27,432 nucleotides of DNA from F23-B02 sp963650165 (GTDB lineage: Bacteria; Bacillota; Clostridia; Oscillospirales; Oscillospiraceae). The stretch is taken from contig CAVJKX010000018.1 in the NCBI GenBank assembly GCA_963650165.1, positions 1 to 27,432 of the forward strand, given 5' to 3'. The translations under genes were made by a program, and so were the position numbers. Shown one piece after another: positions 9,425-17,148 of this stretch (position 1 is its first letter; every line of letters begins with the position of its first letter). The notes under the pieces are model-generated. The model had not been told where the DNA came from. It saw nothing but the letters and a program-made list of their open reading frames with translations, and ran no database searches.

Positions 9425-9453
9425 AATATACTCCTCCTTTTCTAATTTGTCAA
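9425..9453 (-). promoter_or_regulatory. Strong promoter for RHH gene and clpB
   Basis: On the minus strand TTGACA (9448-9453) and TATATT (9425-9430) are spaced by exactly 17 bases, with an AT-rich stretch upstream (9455-9490). This is the only convincing promoter before clpB and is of the housekeeping sigma type. Confidence 0.8.
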
Positions 9454-9501
9454 GAGTTTTATATAAATATTTTTACGAATTATATATTAAGGCGTAGTTT
9501 A

Positions 9502-9526
9502 ATGGCAGAGCGCAAGGCTCTGCCAT
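9502..9526 (-). terminator. Hairpin after ylmH, probable terminator
   Basis: ATGGCAGAGC (9502-9511) and GCTCTGCCAT (9517-9526) form a perfect 10-bp stem with a 5-base loop, starting 7 bases past the ylmH stop. The following T run on the minus strand is poor, so termination efficiency is uncertain. Confidence 0.6.
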
Positions 9527-9532
9527 TTCATC

Positions 9533-10279
9533 TTATTTGTATATCTCCGCCTCGACAAAAAGCCGTCCCTTGCGGCTCAGGCCGCCGGAGGACAGGACCG
9601 TGCCCTTGCCGTGGCCGCGCAGGGATATGACGTCCCCCGCCGCGACGGCGGCATCGTTTTTAAGGCACTCGGCGTAATTAAGGCTCGCCGCCCCCTCGGA
9701 GATGAGGGAGCCTGCCGCCGTGCGCGACAGGCCGAACATTCCGGCAAGCACCGCGTCAAAGCGCAGGCTCTTTACGGAAAACGAAAGGCTCTTTACCTTC
9801 CGCTCCGGCGGCGTGAGGTCAGACAGCTCCGCCTTTTTGAGCTTAACGCCGTACCTGCCCACCTTAGTCAGCCCGTCGGCGACGTGCCGCTCCACCGACT
9901 GCATGACGAATATCACGGCGCTCTCGCCGTCTGTCCATATATCGCCGAGCCACTCGCGCTTTATGCCCAGGCCAAGTATCGCGCCCATATAGTCGCGGTG
10001 GCCGGGGCTGCCGAAGTGCGTCTGTGCGCGAAGGGCACTTATATATTCCGACGCGTCGAAGCCGTCCTTATCCATATAAGACGGCAGAAAGAAGGCCGCG
10101 CGGCGCTCGCAGCCGGGCACGCCGCCGGTCAAAAGCATATCGCAGCCGCTCTCACGCGCCCATTTTTCGAGCGTGAACTGCTCTGCGGGCGTAAGAAATG
10201 CCGTGTGCGTGATACCTGCCGTTTTTTCGCAGCGGCGGCTGAGATCCTCGGCGCGCCGTATAAGCTCATCGTTTTCCAT
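9533..10279 (-). CDS. ylmH: S4-domain RNA-binding protein YlmH
   Basis: A 248-residue protein. The central GSPGHRDYMGAILGLGIKREWLGDI segment (about 90-114) is the hallmark of the YlmH family, and residues about 172-235 form an S4 RNA-binding domain (RFDAVLAGMFGLSRTAAGSLISEG). YlmH-type proteins bind the large ribosomal subunit and, in Bacillus, can act in ribosome-associated quality control by helping add C-terminal tails to stalled nascent chains. The usual ylmH neighbours (sepF, ylmG, divIVA) are absent. Instead the ATG lies 14 bases inside the end of a ribosome-directed GTPase-nuclease gene, implying coupled translation and a shared task at the stalled ribosome. Assignment to the family is firm; the quality-control role here is inferred. 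Confidence 0.9.
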   Translation of the reverse strand: MENDELIRRAEDLSRRCEKTAGITHTAFLTPAEQFTLEKWARESGCDMLLTGGVPGCERRAAFFLPSYMDKDGFDASEYISALRAQTHFGSPGHRDYMGAILGLGIKREWLGDIWTDGESAVIFVMQSVERHVADGLTKVGRYGVKLKKAELSDLTPPERKVKSLSFSVKSLRFDAVLAGMFGLSRTAAGSLISEGAASLNYAECLKNDAAVAAGDVISLRGHGKGTVLSSGGLSRKGRLFVEAEIYK

Positions 10280-12752
10280 CCATATACTCCATGATCTTCT
10301 TCATCGCCCCGTCAAGCTCGTCGGAAAATTCCTTCACCGACATGCGCAGCACGCCCGAGCGCAGGGCCGACAGGCGGATGAGCGAGTCGTTCGTTACGAC
10401 CTTGACCGAGTAGTTTTTGCCGATATCGTCCGCAAGCTTTTCGATATACATATCGGCGGTCTCGTTCTCCTTTGTGTACACCGTGCGTATGCCCTGCGTT
10501 TCGCGCTCGCCGGTGTTTCCCGCGACGCGGTAGCCGTCGAAAACGAGCACGAGCTCACAGTCGCGCATGGCTCTGTAGCTGCGCAGCGTGTCCGACAGGC
10601 GCTCGCGCGCAAGCGACAGCGAGGCCTCGGCAAGCGCTTTGTATTCCGGCGTTCCGAAAATGAAGTTGTAGCCGTCGACTATGACGTACTCGCGCTTTGA
10701 CGGTGCGACGGAAAACTCCGGCGTCTCCTGCGTCTGCACCTTTGTGTACATTCTGCGTCTCACCGGGCCGAACTCGCGCTCCATAATGGCCTCGAGCTCC
10801 TTGTCGTCAATGGAAAAATAACGCGGGCGCTGCACCGCCTCGGGCTGAGCTCCGCCCGTCTTCGGCGCAATGTGGGCATAGCGCTCGACCTCGCTCCACT
10901 TGACGGCCGTGCCCGCTCCGTGCGAGCAGAAAACGGAGTCCGCTGTGTTGTCGGGGTCGGCCTCTGGATCGTAGCCGATATCCTCGATGACCTGCTTTGC
11001 GTTGTGGCAGGGATAATAGCCCGCCGCGCGGCAGCTGAGCCTGCCCTTGCCGGAGGTATAGGAGGCGAGGGTCTCGGCGTAGCCGTTCATTTCCGAGACC
11101 GGCGCGATGCCCTTTATGACGCTGCTGCCCTCGGTGTCGAAGCTGCCGCTCATGGCGCGGACATCGGATATGGCTCTGCCGATCTGCTCGGGCGGCACCT
11201 CGAGCCGGAACTCGAAGCAGGGCTCGAGCAGCACGCTGTCGGCCTTCATGAGCGCCTGCCGCACCGCGCGGTACACCGCCTCGCGGAAATCGCCGCCCTC
11301 GGTGTGCTTTATGTGCGCACGGCCCGCGATGAGGCTTATCTTAACGTCCGTCAGCGGCGAGCCCGTGAGCACGCCCAGATGCGTTTTTTCGGCAAGGTTT
11401 GTCATGATAAGGCTCTGCCAGCTGCGGTCGAGCTCGTCGGTGGGGCAGCGGCTTTCAAAGCTCAGCCCCGAGCCGCGGGGCGCGGGCTCTATGAGAAGGT
11501 GCACCTCGGCGTAGTGGCGCAGCGGCTCGAAGTGTCCCACGCCGTACACGGGCGCGGCCACCGTCTCCTTATAGGCGATGCCGCCGGAGCCTATGCTCAC
11601 GTCAAGGTCGAACCTTTCGCGTATGAGCTCGGTCAGGACCTCGGTCTGCACCCTGCCCATGATGCGCACGCTTATCTCGCGCAGACGCGCGTTCCATTCG
11701 ATGTGAAGCTGGGGGTCCTCGTCCTCGAGCTGCCTGAGCTGCTTATAGGCCGAGAGCGCGTCCGCTCCCTCAGGCAGGGCTATGCGGTAGCTCATGACGG
11801 CCTCCGTCTCCGGCTGCACGGCGTCGCGCTCAAAGCCGAGCCCCTGACCGGCATAGCTGTCGTCAAGCCCCTGCACGGCGACGATGCTTCCCGCTTCCGC
11901 GGACTGCACCGTCTCGTAATTTGCGCCGGAATAGACGCGCAGCTCGGTGACGGTACTGCCGTTTATGCAGTCGCGGTTATGCAGAGCGCCGCCCGTTATC
12001 TTCATGCAGCTGAGCCTGCGCCCGCGCGCATCGCGCATGATCTTGTATACCCTTGCGCCGAACTTTTCGGGATAAGCCGGGCACGGCGCGTATTTTTCGA
12101 TAAATTCGACAAGCTCGCGCACCCCGTCGAGCCGGAGTCCGGAGCCGTACAGGATCGGAAAGAGCTTTCTTTCTGCGATAAGACGCGAAACGTCGGCGTC
12201 CGTGATATCGCCGCCGGAGGCGAACCTTTCGAAAAGCTCCTCGTCGCACATGGCGATGCTCTCACGCGTATCCTGCGTCCCGTCCGCAAGGTCGAGGCAA
12301 TTTTCCGAAAGCCGCGTGCGCAGGTCGGAGAGTATGCGCTGCCTGTCGCTTGCCGCAAGGTCCATTTTCGTGGCAAAAATGATCGTCGGGACCTTCCTGC
12401 GCTCCAGGAGCCGCCAGAGCGTTTCCGTGTGCGCCTGAACGCCGTCCGAGCCGGAGATGACGAGCAGCGCACAGTCTATGACGTCGAGCGTGCGCTCCGT
12501 TTCCGCAGTGAGGTCGGCGTGCCCCGGCGTGTCAAGAAGGCACAGCTCCATATTATCGGTACGGAGCTGCGCCTGTTTTGAAAACACGGTTATTCCGCGC
12601 TCACGCTCTATCCTGTGCGTATCGAGCGCCGTGTCGCGGTGGTCCACCCTGCCGAGCTTTCTTATGCTGCCGCAGGTATACAGCAGCGCCTCGGACAGGG
12701 TCGTTTTTCCGGCATCGACGTGCGCGAGGATGCCGAGAACGAGCTTTTTCAT
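10266..12752 (-). CDS. TetM/EF-G-like translational GTPase fused to YacP/Rae1-type NYN ribonuclease domain
   Basis: An 828-residue protein. Residues 1 to about 670 are a TetM-type translational GTPase: G1 AHVDAGKT (10-17), switch RGIT (52-55), DTPGH (74-78), G4 as TKMD (128-131, where NKxD is usual), then EF-G-like domains, ending in a Cys-containing extension (YYPCHNAKQ, DSVFCSHGAG). Residues 687-828 are a complete NYN domain of the YacP/Rae1 family, with Asp693 (VDGYN), Asp739 (VFDGY), Glu764/Asp767 (ETAD) and Asp789 (TNDS). Rae1 cleaves mRNA in the ribosomal A site; TetM-like factors bind the same site. One chain thus joins both activities. It overlaps the upstream DUF362 gene by 4 bases and downstream ylmH by 14. 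Tetracycline protection is possible but a housekeeping rescue role fits better. Confidence 0.9.
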   Translation of the reverse strand: MKKLVLGILAHVDAGKTTLSEALLYTCGSIRKLGRVDHRDTALDTHRIERERGITVFSKQAQLRTDNMELCLLDTPGHADLTAETERTLDVIDCALLVISGSDGVQAHTETLWRLLERRKVPTIIFATKMDLAASDRQRILSDLRTRLSENCLDLADGTQDTRESIAMCDEELFERFASGGDITDADVSRLIAERKLFPILYGSGLRLDGVRELVEFIEKYAPCPAYPEKFGARVYKIMRDARGRRLSCMKITGGALHNRDCINGSTVTELRVYSGANYETVQSAEAGSIVAVQGLDDSYAGQGLGFERDAVQPETEAVMSYRIALPEGADALSAYKQLRQLEDEDPQLHIEWNARLREISVRIMGRVQTEVLTELIRERFDLDVSIGSGGIAYKETVAAPVYGVGHFEPLRHYAEVHLLIEPAPRGSGLSFESRCPTDELDRSWQSLIMTNLAEKTHLGVLTGSPLTDVKISLIAGRAHIKHTEGGDFREAVYRAVRQALMKADSVLLEPCFEFRLEVPPEQIGRAISDVRAMSGSFDTEGSSVIKGIAPVSEMNGYAETLASYTSGKGRLSCRAAGYYPCHNAKQVIEDIGYDPEADPDNTADSVFCSHGAGTAVKWSEVERYAHIAPKTGGAQPEAVQRPRYFSIDDKELEAIMEREFGPVRRRMYTKVQTQETPEFSVAPSKREYVIVDGYNFIFGTPEYKALAEASLSLARERLSDTLRSYRAMRDCELVLVFDGYRVAGNTGERETQGIRTVYTKENETADMYIEKLADDIGKNYSVKVVTNDSLIRLSALRSGVLRMSVKEFSDELDGAMKKIMEYMDGKR

Positions 12753-13612
12753 AGCTCGATGAGCTCGTATTCGCGGCTGCCCACGCCGATCTCGGCGGCG
12801 GCTTCGACGGTGTGGATGCCGTTGCGCGATTCGATGCGCTCGATGAGATCGCCCTTGCCGGGATCATTGCTTGCATATACGAGGTCGATGCAGGCCTGGT
12901 CGAGCGCGACAGGGTCGAGAGACGAGAGAATGCCGATATCGCCGATCTTGGGATCTTCGGCAACGGCGCAGCAGTCGCAGTCAACGGACATGTTCTTCAT
13001 TATATTCACAAAGGCCATTTTCCCGCCGAAGTGATCGACCACGCTCTTTGCCGCGTCGGCCATGCACTCAAGAAAGCTGTCGTGATCGGAGTGCCAGAAG
13101 TTGTCGATATCCTTCACGCCGTGGATATACTTCTTGCCGTGGCTCGAGGCAAGGCCGATGGATATATTCTTGAGTGCGCCGCCGAAGCCGCCCATCGGGT
13201 GGCCCTTGAAGTGCGACAGAACGAGCATGGAGTCATACTCGGGCAGGGTCTTGCCGACGTAGTTTACGTCAAGGTGCTTTCCGCCCTGCACGGGGAGGGT
13301 CATTTCGCCCTCGGCGTCCATTATATCCACATCCGCTATCTCGACCCAGCCGTGAAGCTGCATGGTCTTCTTATGGCGCTCGGTCGTATCTCTGCCGCCG
13401 TCATAGGCGGTGTTGCACTCTACTATCGTTCCGCCGACGTGATCGACGGCGGGCTTCATGAACCCGGGGCGCAGGAAGTTCTGATTTCCCGGCTCGCCGC
13501 TGTGAAGCTTGACGGCGACGTTTCCCGTCAGCTCTGCGCCGAGGGCCTCATACGCCTTTATCACATTCTCGGGGCTTATCTCTTTTATGAAATATACCTT
13601 TGACTTTTCCAT
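12749..13612 (-). CDS. DUF362 family protein
   Basis: A 287-residue protein matching the DUF362 family: KLHSGEPGNQNFLRPGFMKPAVDHV near residue 35, LVLSHFKGHPMGGFGGALKNISIGLASSHGK near 130-160, and DPVALDQACIDLV near 235. Many relatives carry a ferredoxin domain with two 4Fe-4S clusters; this one does not and keeps only a CDCC stretch (about residues 212-215). The family's reaction is unknown. The start at 13612 has AAAGGAG and a promoter (TTGAAT-17-TATAAT at 13645-13673). It is the first gene of the operon with the GTPase-NYN fusion and ylmH and overlaps the next gene by 4 bases. Why a DUF362 protein leads a translation-related operon cannot be told from sequence. Confidence 0.85.
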   Translation of the reverse strand: MEKSKVYFIKEISPENVIKAYEALGAELTGNVAVKLHSGEPGNQNFLRPGFMKPAVDHVGGTIVECNTAYDGGRDTTERHKKTMQLHGWVEIADVDIMDAEGEMTLPVQGGKHLDVNYVGKTLPEYDSMLVLSHFKGHPMGGFGGALKNISIGLASSHGKKYIHGVKDIDNFWHSDHDSFLECMADAAKSVVDHFGGKMAFVNIMKNMSVDCDCCAVAEDPKIGDIGILSSLDPVALDQACIDLVYASNDPGKGDLIERIESRNGIHTVEAAAEIGVGSREYELIEL

Positions 13613-13644
13613 AATGCCGCTCCTTTTTCTTTAGTATGCCGTCA

Positions 13645-13673
13645 ATTATATAATAATCTTTCCGCTTATTCAA
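13645..13673 (-). promoter_or_regulatory. Promoter of the DUF362-GTPase-ylmH operon
   Basis: Minus-strand TTGAAT (13668-13673) and a perfect TATAAT (13645-13650) are 17 bases apart. The transcript would start about 25 bases before the DUF362 ribosome site. Confidence 0.75.
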
Positions 13674-13674
13674 T

Positions 13675-13689
13675 ATTGGCTATTCCAAT
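13675..13689. promoter_or_regulatory. Inverted repeat between divergent promoters
   Basis: ATTGG-CTATT-CCAAT sits between the DUF362 operon promoter and the hydrolase -10. It nearly touches the -35 of the former, so a dimeric regulator could act on both. The arms are only 5 bases, so chance is not excluded. Confidence 0.25.
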
Positions 13690-13700
13690 TTTAACTGAAA

Positions 13701-13706
13701 TATAAT
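13701..13706 (+). promoter_or_regulatory. -10 element for the hydrolase-MFS operon
   Basis: A perfect TATAAT lies 21 bases before the hydrolase ATG. No good -35 is found at 16-18 bases; TTGGCT at 19 bases is the best. It may need an activator. Confidence 0.4.
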
Positions 13707-13726
13707 AAAATGGCTTCGGTGATTAT

Positions 13727-14680
13727 ATGAAGGCTGTTTTGATCGTTTTGATAATTATCTGCGCCGTTCTGGCGTTTTTTTATGCGGTGGGGCTCAAATT
13801 CGTGAGGATGCTCATCCTGCGGCAGGACAATTTCCCGACGCCGGAGACGGGCGCGAGCTCGTCGGAGCTGCTCGAGCCGACGGGAAAGGCGCTCTGGGCG
13901 CACAACATACCGTACTTTGCGCCCTTCCGCGAGCTGCCGTTTGAGGAGATAAGCGTCGTGTCCGATGACGGACTCACGCTCCGCGCCGATCTTCTGCGCG
14001 GCAGGGGTACGGGCGTCACGGTCATGTTCTTTCACGGCTACAAGTCAGAGCCGGCCTGCGACTTTGCCGCAATGTACGATTTTTACAGATCCCTGGGGCA
14101 TGATCTCATTTACGTCCACATGCGCGCCCACGGCAAAAGCGACGGCGGGTACATAGGCTTCGGCGCACTCGACAGATACGACGTCGTGCGCTGGACGGAC
14201 AGGGCGGCCGGGCTTTTCCCTGATAACGCCATCTACCTGCACGGCATGTCCATGGGCGCTGCAAGCGTATTGCAGAGCATGGACCTTGAGCTCAGCGAAA
14301 ACGTGCGCGGCGTTATAGCCGACTGCGGCTACTCCGAGCTCGACACGCTTTTCAGAAACCTCGTCGGCAGGCTGTATCACCTGCCGGTGATGTTCGTGGA
14401 CGTTTTCGAATATATGAATGTCATAAAGGCCGGCTACGGCTTCAAGGAGGCAAGCTCCGTGCGCAGCGTGAGCGCGGCAAAGGTGCCGCTTGTGTATATC
14501 TGCGGCGACAGCGACCGCTATGTGCCGAAGGACATGGCGCTGGAGATATACAATGCCTGCAAGAGCCCCAAGCGTCTGCTTCTTGTTCCCGGCGCGGGGC
14601 ACGCCGCAAGCTATATGTGCGCAAAGGATAAATACGAAGCTCTGATCAGGGAGCTCATGGGAGGAAAGATAAATGGGTAA
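13727..14680 (+). CDS. Membrane-anchored alpha/beta hydrolase
   Basis: A 317-residue serine hydrolase. Residues 3-22 form an N-terminal membrane anchor; the catalytic domain follows. The oxyanion strand FFHGYKS (101-107), nucleophile HGMSMGA (Ser175), acid in GDSDRYVP (Asp263) and histidine in GAGHAASY (His292) give a full triad. The family includes esterases, peptidases and acyl-transferases of the BAAT/DLH-like kind; the substrate is unknown. The ATG at 13727 has only a weak ribosome site (GGTGAT). The end overlaps the MFS gene by 8 bases, so hydrolase and transporter are co-expressed and may process and import the same compound, with the catalytic domain's side of the membrane undetermined. 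Confidence 0.85.
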   Translation: MKAVLIVLIIICAVLAFFYAVGLKFVRMLILRQDNFPTPETGASSSELLEPTGKALWAHNIPYFAPFRELPFEEISVVSDDGLTLRADLLRGRGTGVTVMFFHGYKSEPACDFAAMYDFYRSLGHDLIYVHMRAHGKSDGGYIGFGALDRYDVVRWTDRAAGLFPDNAIYLHGMSMGAASVLQSMDLELSENVRGVIADCGYSELDTLFRNLVGRLYHLPVMFVDVFEYMNVIKAGYGFKEASSVRSVSAAKVPLVYICGDSDRYVPKDMALEIYNACKSPKRLLLVPGAGHAASYMCAKDKYEALIRELMGGKING

Positions 14681-16112
14681 AACGCAGGGAGCCGGAAAAA
14701 AGGGCATAGGCGCTCTCAACTGGACGCTGCTTCTGGTGATCGGCTTTTCCGCGCAGATAGCGTGGGTCATCGAAAACAACTGGTTTGCAAACTTTTTGTA
14801 TTCCGACTTCGGCGCACAGCTGGGCGTGGTCACGGCGATGACCATATGCTCGGCAACGGCGACGACCTTCTCGGCGCTGTTTTTCGGAACGCTCTCGGAC
14901 CGCATCGGCTCGCGCAAAAAGCTCATCACATGGGGCTCGGTGCTCTGGGGCATATTCACCATAGCCTTCGGACTTACGCACTATCTGCGCGACAGCATCT
15001 ACAACAACGTGATGCTCGTCGGCGTTACCATAGTCGCCGCCGACACGATCATGAGCTTTTTCGGCTCGATGGCAAACGACGCGGGCTACAACGCGTGGTA
15101 CGCCGACATGATGGACGACTCAAACTCCGGCCAGATCGGCGCCGTCGCCGCGACGCTGCCCGTTATCGGAACGCTCGTGGGAACGCTCGTCGGCGGCATG
15201 TTCGTAAACGGCCTTGCGACCGAGGCAAACCCGCAGCTGGGCTATATAATCTTCTTCTCCGCCGCGGGCGGCGTCACGATCCTCGTCGGCATAGCCTCGT
15301 TTTTCCTGCTCAAGGACTCGCCGGAGCTCAGGTGCGTGCGTGACGGCGGCTTCTGGCACCAGTTCGGCTCGACCTTCAACTTCCGCCGCTTCGTGTCGAA
15401 CCGTGAGCTTGCGCTCGTGTTCCTGACGCTGTGCGTATTCTTCATCGGCTACAACTGCTACTTCATCCATATCATGAACTGGATGAACTACACCCTCGGC
15501 TTCAACGACCCCAGCCTCATTCTCGGCATACCGCTGCTGATCGCCGTTGCGATATCCGTTCCGTTTATAAAGGTCATCAACAACAAAAAGGTGCCCGCCG
15601 TCGCCGCGTTCGCAACGATCCTGAGCATCCTCGGCTGTCTGTTCGTGTACTTTGTAGTCGGCAGCATGCAGGGCTCGTTTGACACGGAAAACGCCCTGAA
15701 TTTTGCCGCCAACTGGCCCTGCTTTACCGGCATAATCCTCGTCGGCGTCGGCTACGTCGTTTTCATGCAGGCCATGACCGTGTGGATGAAGCGCCTCTAC
15801 CCCGAGGAGCACCGCGGCCAGTTCGAGGGCATAAGGATAATGTTCTTCGTCTTTTTCCCGATGATCGCGGGGCCGCTGCTGGCTGACCCCATCTGCCGCG
15901 CCTTCGGCGAGAAGGTGTATCAGGTCGTCGATAAGGGCAATCTCATCTTCGTCACCGCCGCCGAGGCGTCCGAAATGGGCTATGACATATCGAAGATCGC
16001 CGAGGGCTACCTGCCGGTAAACGAGCTGTTCATCGCGGCCGCCATAGTTACGGCGCTCGCGCTCATACCCATGAGCCGGGCGGCAAAATTGTATAAGGAA
16101 AGGAACAAATGA
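14673..16112 (+). CDS. MFS transporter (GPH/sugar-cation-symporter-like)
   Basis: A 479-residue protein with about twelve hydrophobic spans. The loop between spans 2 and 3 reads GTLSDRIGSRKKLITWG, the conserved major facilitator motif, and the ANDAGYNAWYADM segment with a cytosolic loop around residue 230 recalls the glycoside-pentoside-hexuronide:cation symporter group. The substrate is therefore perhaps a sugar or sugar acid, but this is weak. The ATG lies 8 bases inside the hydrolase gene behind GGAGGAAAG. The DUF6440 gene starts two bases after its stop. The long periplasmic loop near residues 335-350 is rich in polar residues. No truncation is seen. Confidence 0.88.
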   Translation: MGKTQGAGKKGIGALNWTLLLVIGFSAQIAWVIENNWFANFLYSDFGAQLGVVTAMTICSATATTFSALFFGTLSDRIGSRKKLITWGSVLWGIFTIAFGLTHYLRDSIYNNVMLVGVTIVAADTIMSFFGSMANDAGYNAWYADMMDDSNSGQIGAVAATLPVIGTLVGTLVGGMFVNGLATEANPQLGYIIFFSAAGGVTILVGIASFFLLKDSPELRCVRDGGFWHQFGSTFNFRRFVSNRELALVFLTLCVFFIGYNCYFIHIMNWMNYTLGFNDPSLILGIPLLIAVAISVPFIKVINNKKVPAVAAFATILSILGCLFVYFVVGSMQGSFDTENALNFAANWPCFTGIILVGVGYVVFMQAMTVWMKRLYPEEHRGQFEGIRIMFFVFFPMIAGPLLADPICRAFGEKVYQVVDKGNLIFVTAAEASEMGYDISKIAEGYLPVNELFIAAAIVTALALIPMSRAAKLYKERNK

Positions 16113-16113
16113 A

Positions 16114-16290
16114 ATGGCCGAAAAACGTTTTGAAAAGACCTATGCCCAGGGCACGCTCGATATAATGGAGATCTGGGTCGACAGGCAGACCGGCGTAAAC
16201 TATCTCTTCCACTGCTCAGGCGGCAGCGGCGGCCTGACTCCCCTGCTCGACCGCGACGGCAAGCCGATAATAAGCCCTGTCATAAATTAA
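16114..16290 (+). CDS. DUF6440 family small protein
   Basis: A 58-residue protein beginning MAEKRFEKTYAQG and containing WVDRQTGVNYLF and GGLTPLLDRDGKPII, the pattern of the small DUF6440 family, which is widespread in gut Firmicutes and has no known role. The single Cys lies in LFHCSGG. The ATG is preceded by AAGGAAAGG inside the end of the MFS gene, one base after the MFS stop, so it is the third gene of the hydrolase-MFS operon. A terminator begins 3 bases after its stop. It is probably cytosolic, as there is no signal or membrane span. The function is unknown. Confidence 0.85.
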   Translation: MAEKRFEKTYAQGTLDIMEIWVDRQTGVNYLFHCSGGSGGLTPLLDRDGKPIISPVIN

Positions 16291-16292
16291 AA

Positions 16293-16316
16293 AGAGGCTC
16301 GATGAGCCTCTTTTTT
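16293..16316. terminator. Terminator shared by convergent operons
   Basis: AGAGGCTC (16293-16300) and GAGCCTCT (16304-16311) form an 8-bp stem with a 3-base loop and T6. The T run contains the start of the stop codon of the convergent HAD gene. Confidence 0.9.
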
Positions 16317-17148
16317 ATATTGCGTCTATTATTTTATACAGCGTTTTTGCGACGCCGTGCGCGTCGTTTGTCTCGCACACGAGGTCACCGGCCGCTATGC
16401 AGGCGGCGGTGGCGTTTTTTACGGCCGTGCCCAATCCGGCAAAAGCGAGCATATCTGCGTCGTTATCGCCGTTTCCGAAGGCGGCGACGGCGGAGGCCGG
16501 AACATTGAGCAGCCCGCACAGGCGCCGCAGCGATGCGCCCTTGCCCGCTCCCGCGTCGCTTATCTCGATAAGGCGCGGCGAGGAGCTCGTTATGTAGGCA
16601 TCGGGAAGCCCGCGGGCCCTGTCCCAAAGCTCGGCTCTGTGCTCCGGGCTTCGGCACAGCACGTCCACGCTGTCGAGCCGCGAGGCATTGTCGCGCATGA
16701 AGCCGGGCATATCCTCCACCGGCAGGCGCGTCGTTTTGACGTATTCCACATAGGCCTCGGAGCAGCCGAAGCTCAGGGGATCGGCCATGTACCGCGCGTC
16801 GCAGTAGGCCTGCCCGTCTATAAAGCACTCCAGAAGCTCCGTGCCGAAAAGCTCAAGGAGCCCGTGCACGGTGCCCTCGCTCATGGTGAGGCTCACGATG
16901 CGCTCACCGTCCGGCACGCGCGCGACGGCGGCGCCGTTTGAGGTGATGGCGTAGCGTATGCCGGGGATGCTCACGACCTCGCGCGGCAGCGAATTAAAGG
17001 CTCTGCCGGAGGCGATGGCGACCTCGAGCCCGGCCGCTATCGCAGCCTCGATCGCGGCCTTCGTTTCGGCGGCAAGGCTTCCGTCAGAGCGCAGGGTCGT
17101 GTCGTCAAGGTCAAGGGCTATGAGCCGTATATCCTTAAAATCAGTCAT
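16315..17148 (-). CDS. Cof-type HAD-superfamily phosphatase
   Basis: A 277-residue protein of usual Cof/YidA size. The nucleophile motif is LIALDLDDTTL (Asp13, Asp15), followed by a conserved IASGRAF serine-type motif, Lys in GKGASL and the metal motif GNGDNDADML. DDT in place of the common DGT is within family range. Cof-type enzymes dephosphorylate sugar phosphates, nucleotides or cofactors in the cytosol. I chose the ATG at 17148, which shares one base with the stop of the glycosyltransferase-kinase gene (TGATG); a longer reading start at 17250 would lie deep in that gene and add an Arg-rich tail. Its operon partners handle glycolipids, so a lipid or sugar phosphate is a possible substrate, but this is inference. 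Confidence 0.88.
   Translation of the reverse strand: MTDFKDIRLIALDLDDTTLRSDGSLAAETKAAIEAAIAAGLEVAIASGRAFNSLPREVVSIPGIRYAITSNGAAVARVPDGERIVSLTMSEGTVHGLLELFGTELLECFIDGQAYCDARYMADPLSFGCSEAYVEYVKTTRLPVEDMPGFMRDNASRLDSVDVLCRSPEHRAELWDRARGLPDAYITSSSPRLIEISDAGAGKGASLRRLCGLLNVPASAVAAFGNGDNDADMLAFAGLGTAVKNATAACIAAGDLVCETNDAHGVAKTLYKIIDAI

Noticed and set aside
10872..12581. 569-residue plus-strand frame opposite the GTPase-NYN gene
   Set aside because: No start site or domain is evident, and it mirrors the third-position bias of the real gene.
10266..12752. Calling the GTPase a tetracycline resistance determinant
   Set aside because: TetM likeness is clear, but the NYN fusion, operon with ylmH and chromosomal context without mobile genes favour a housekeeping role; resistance cannot be excluded.
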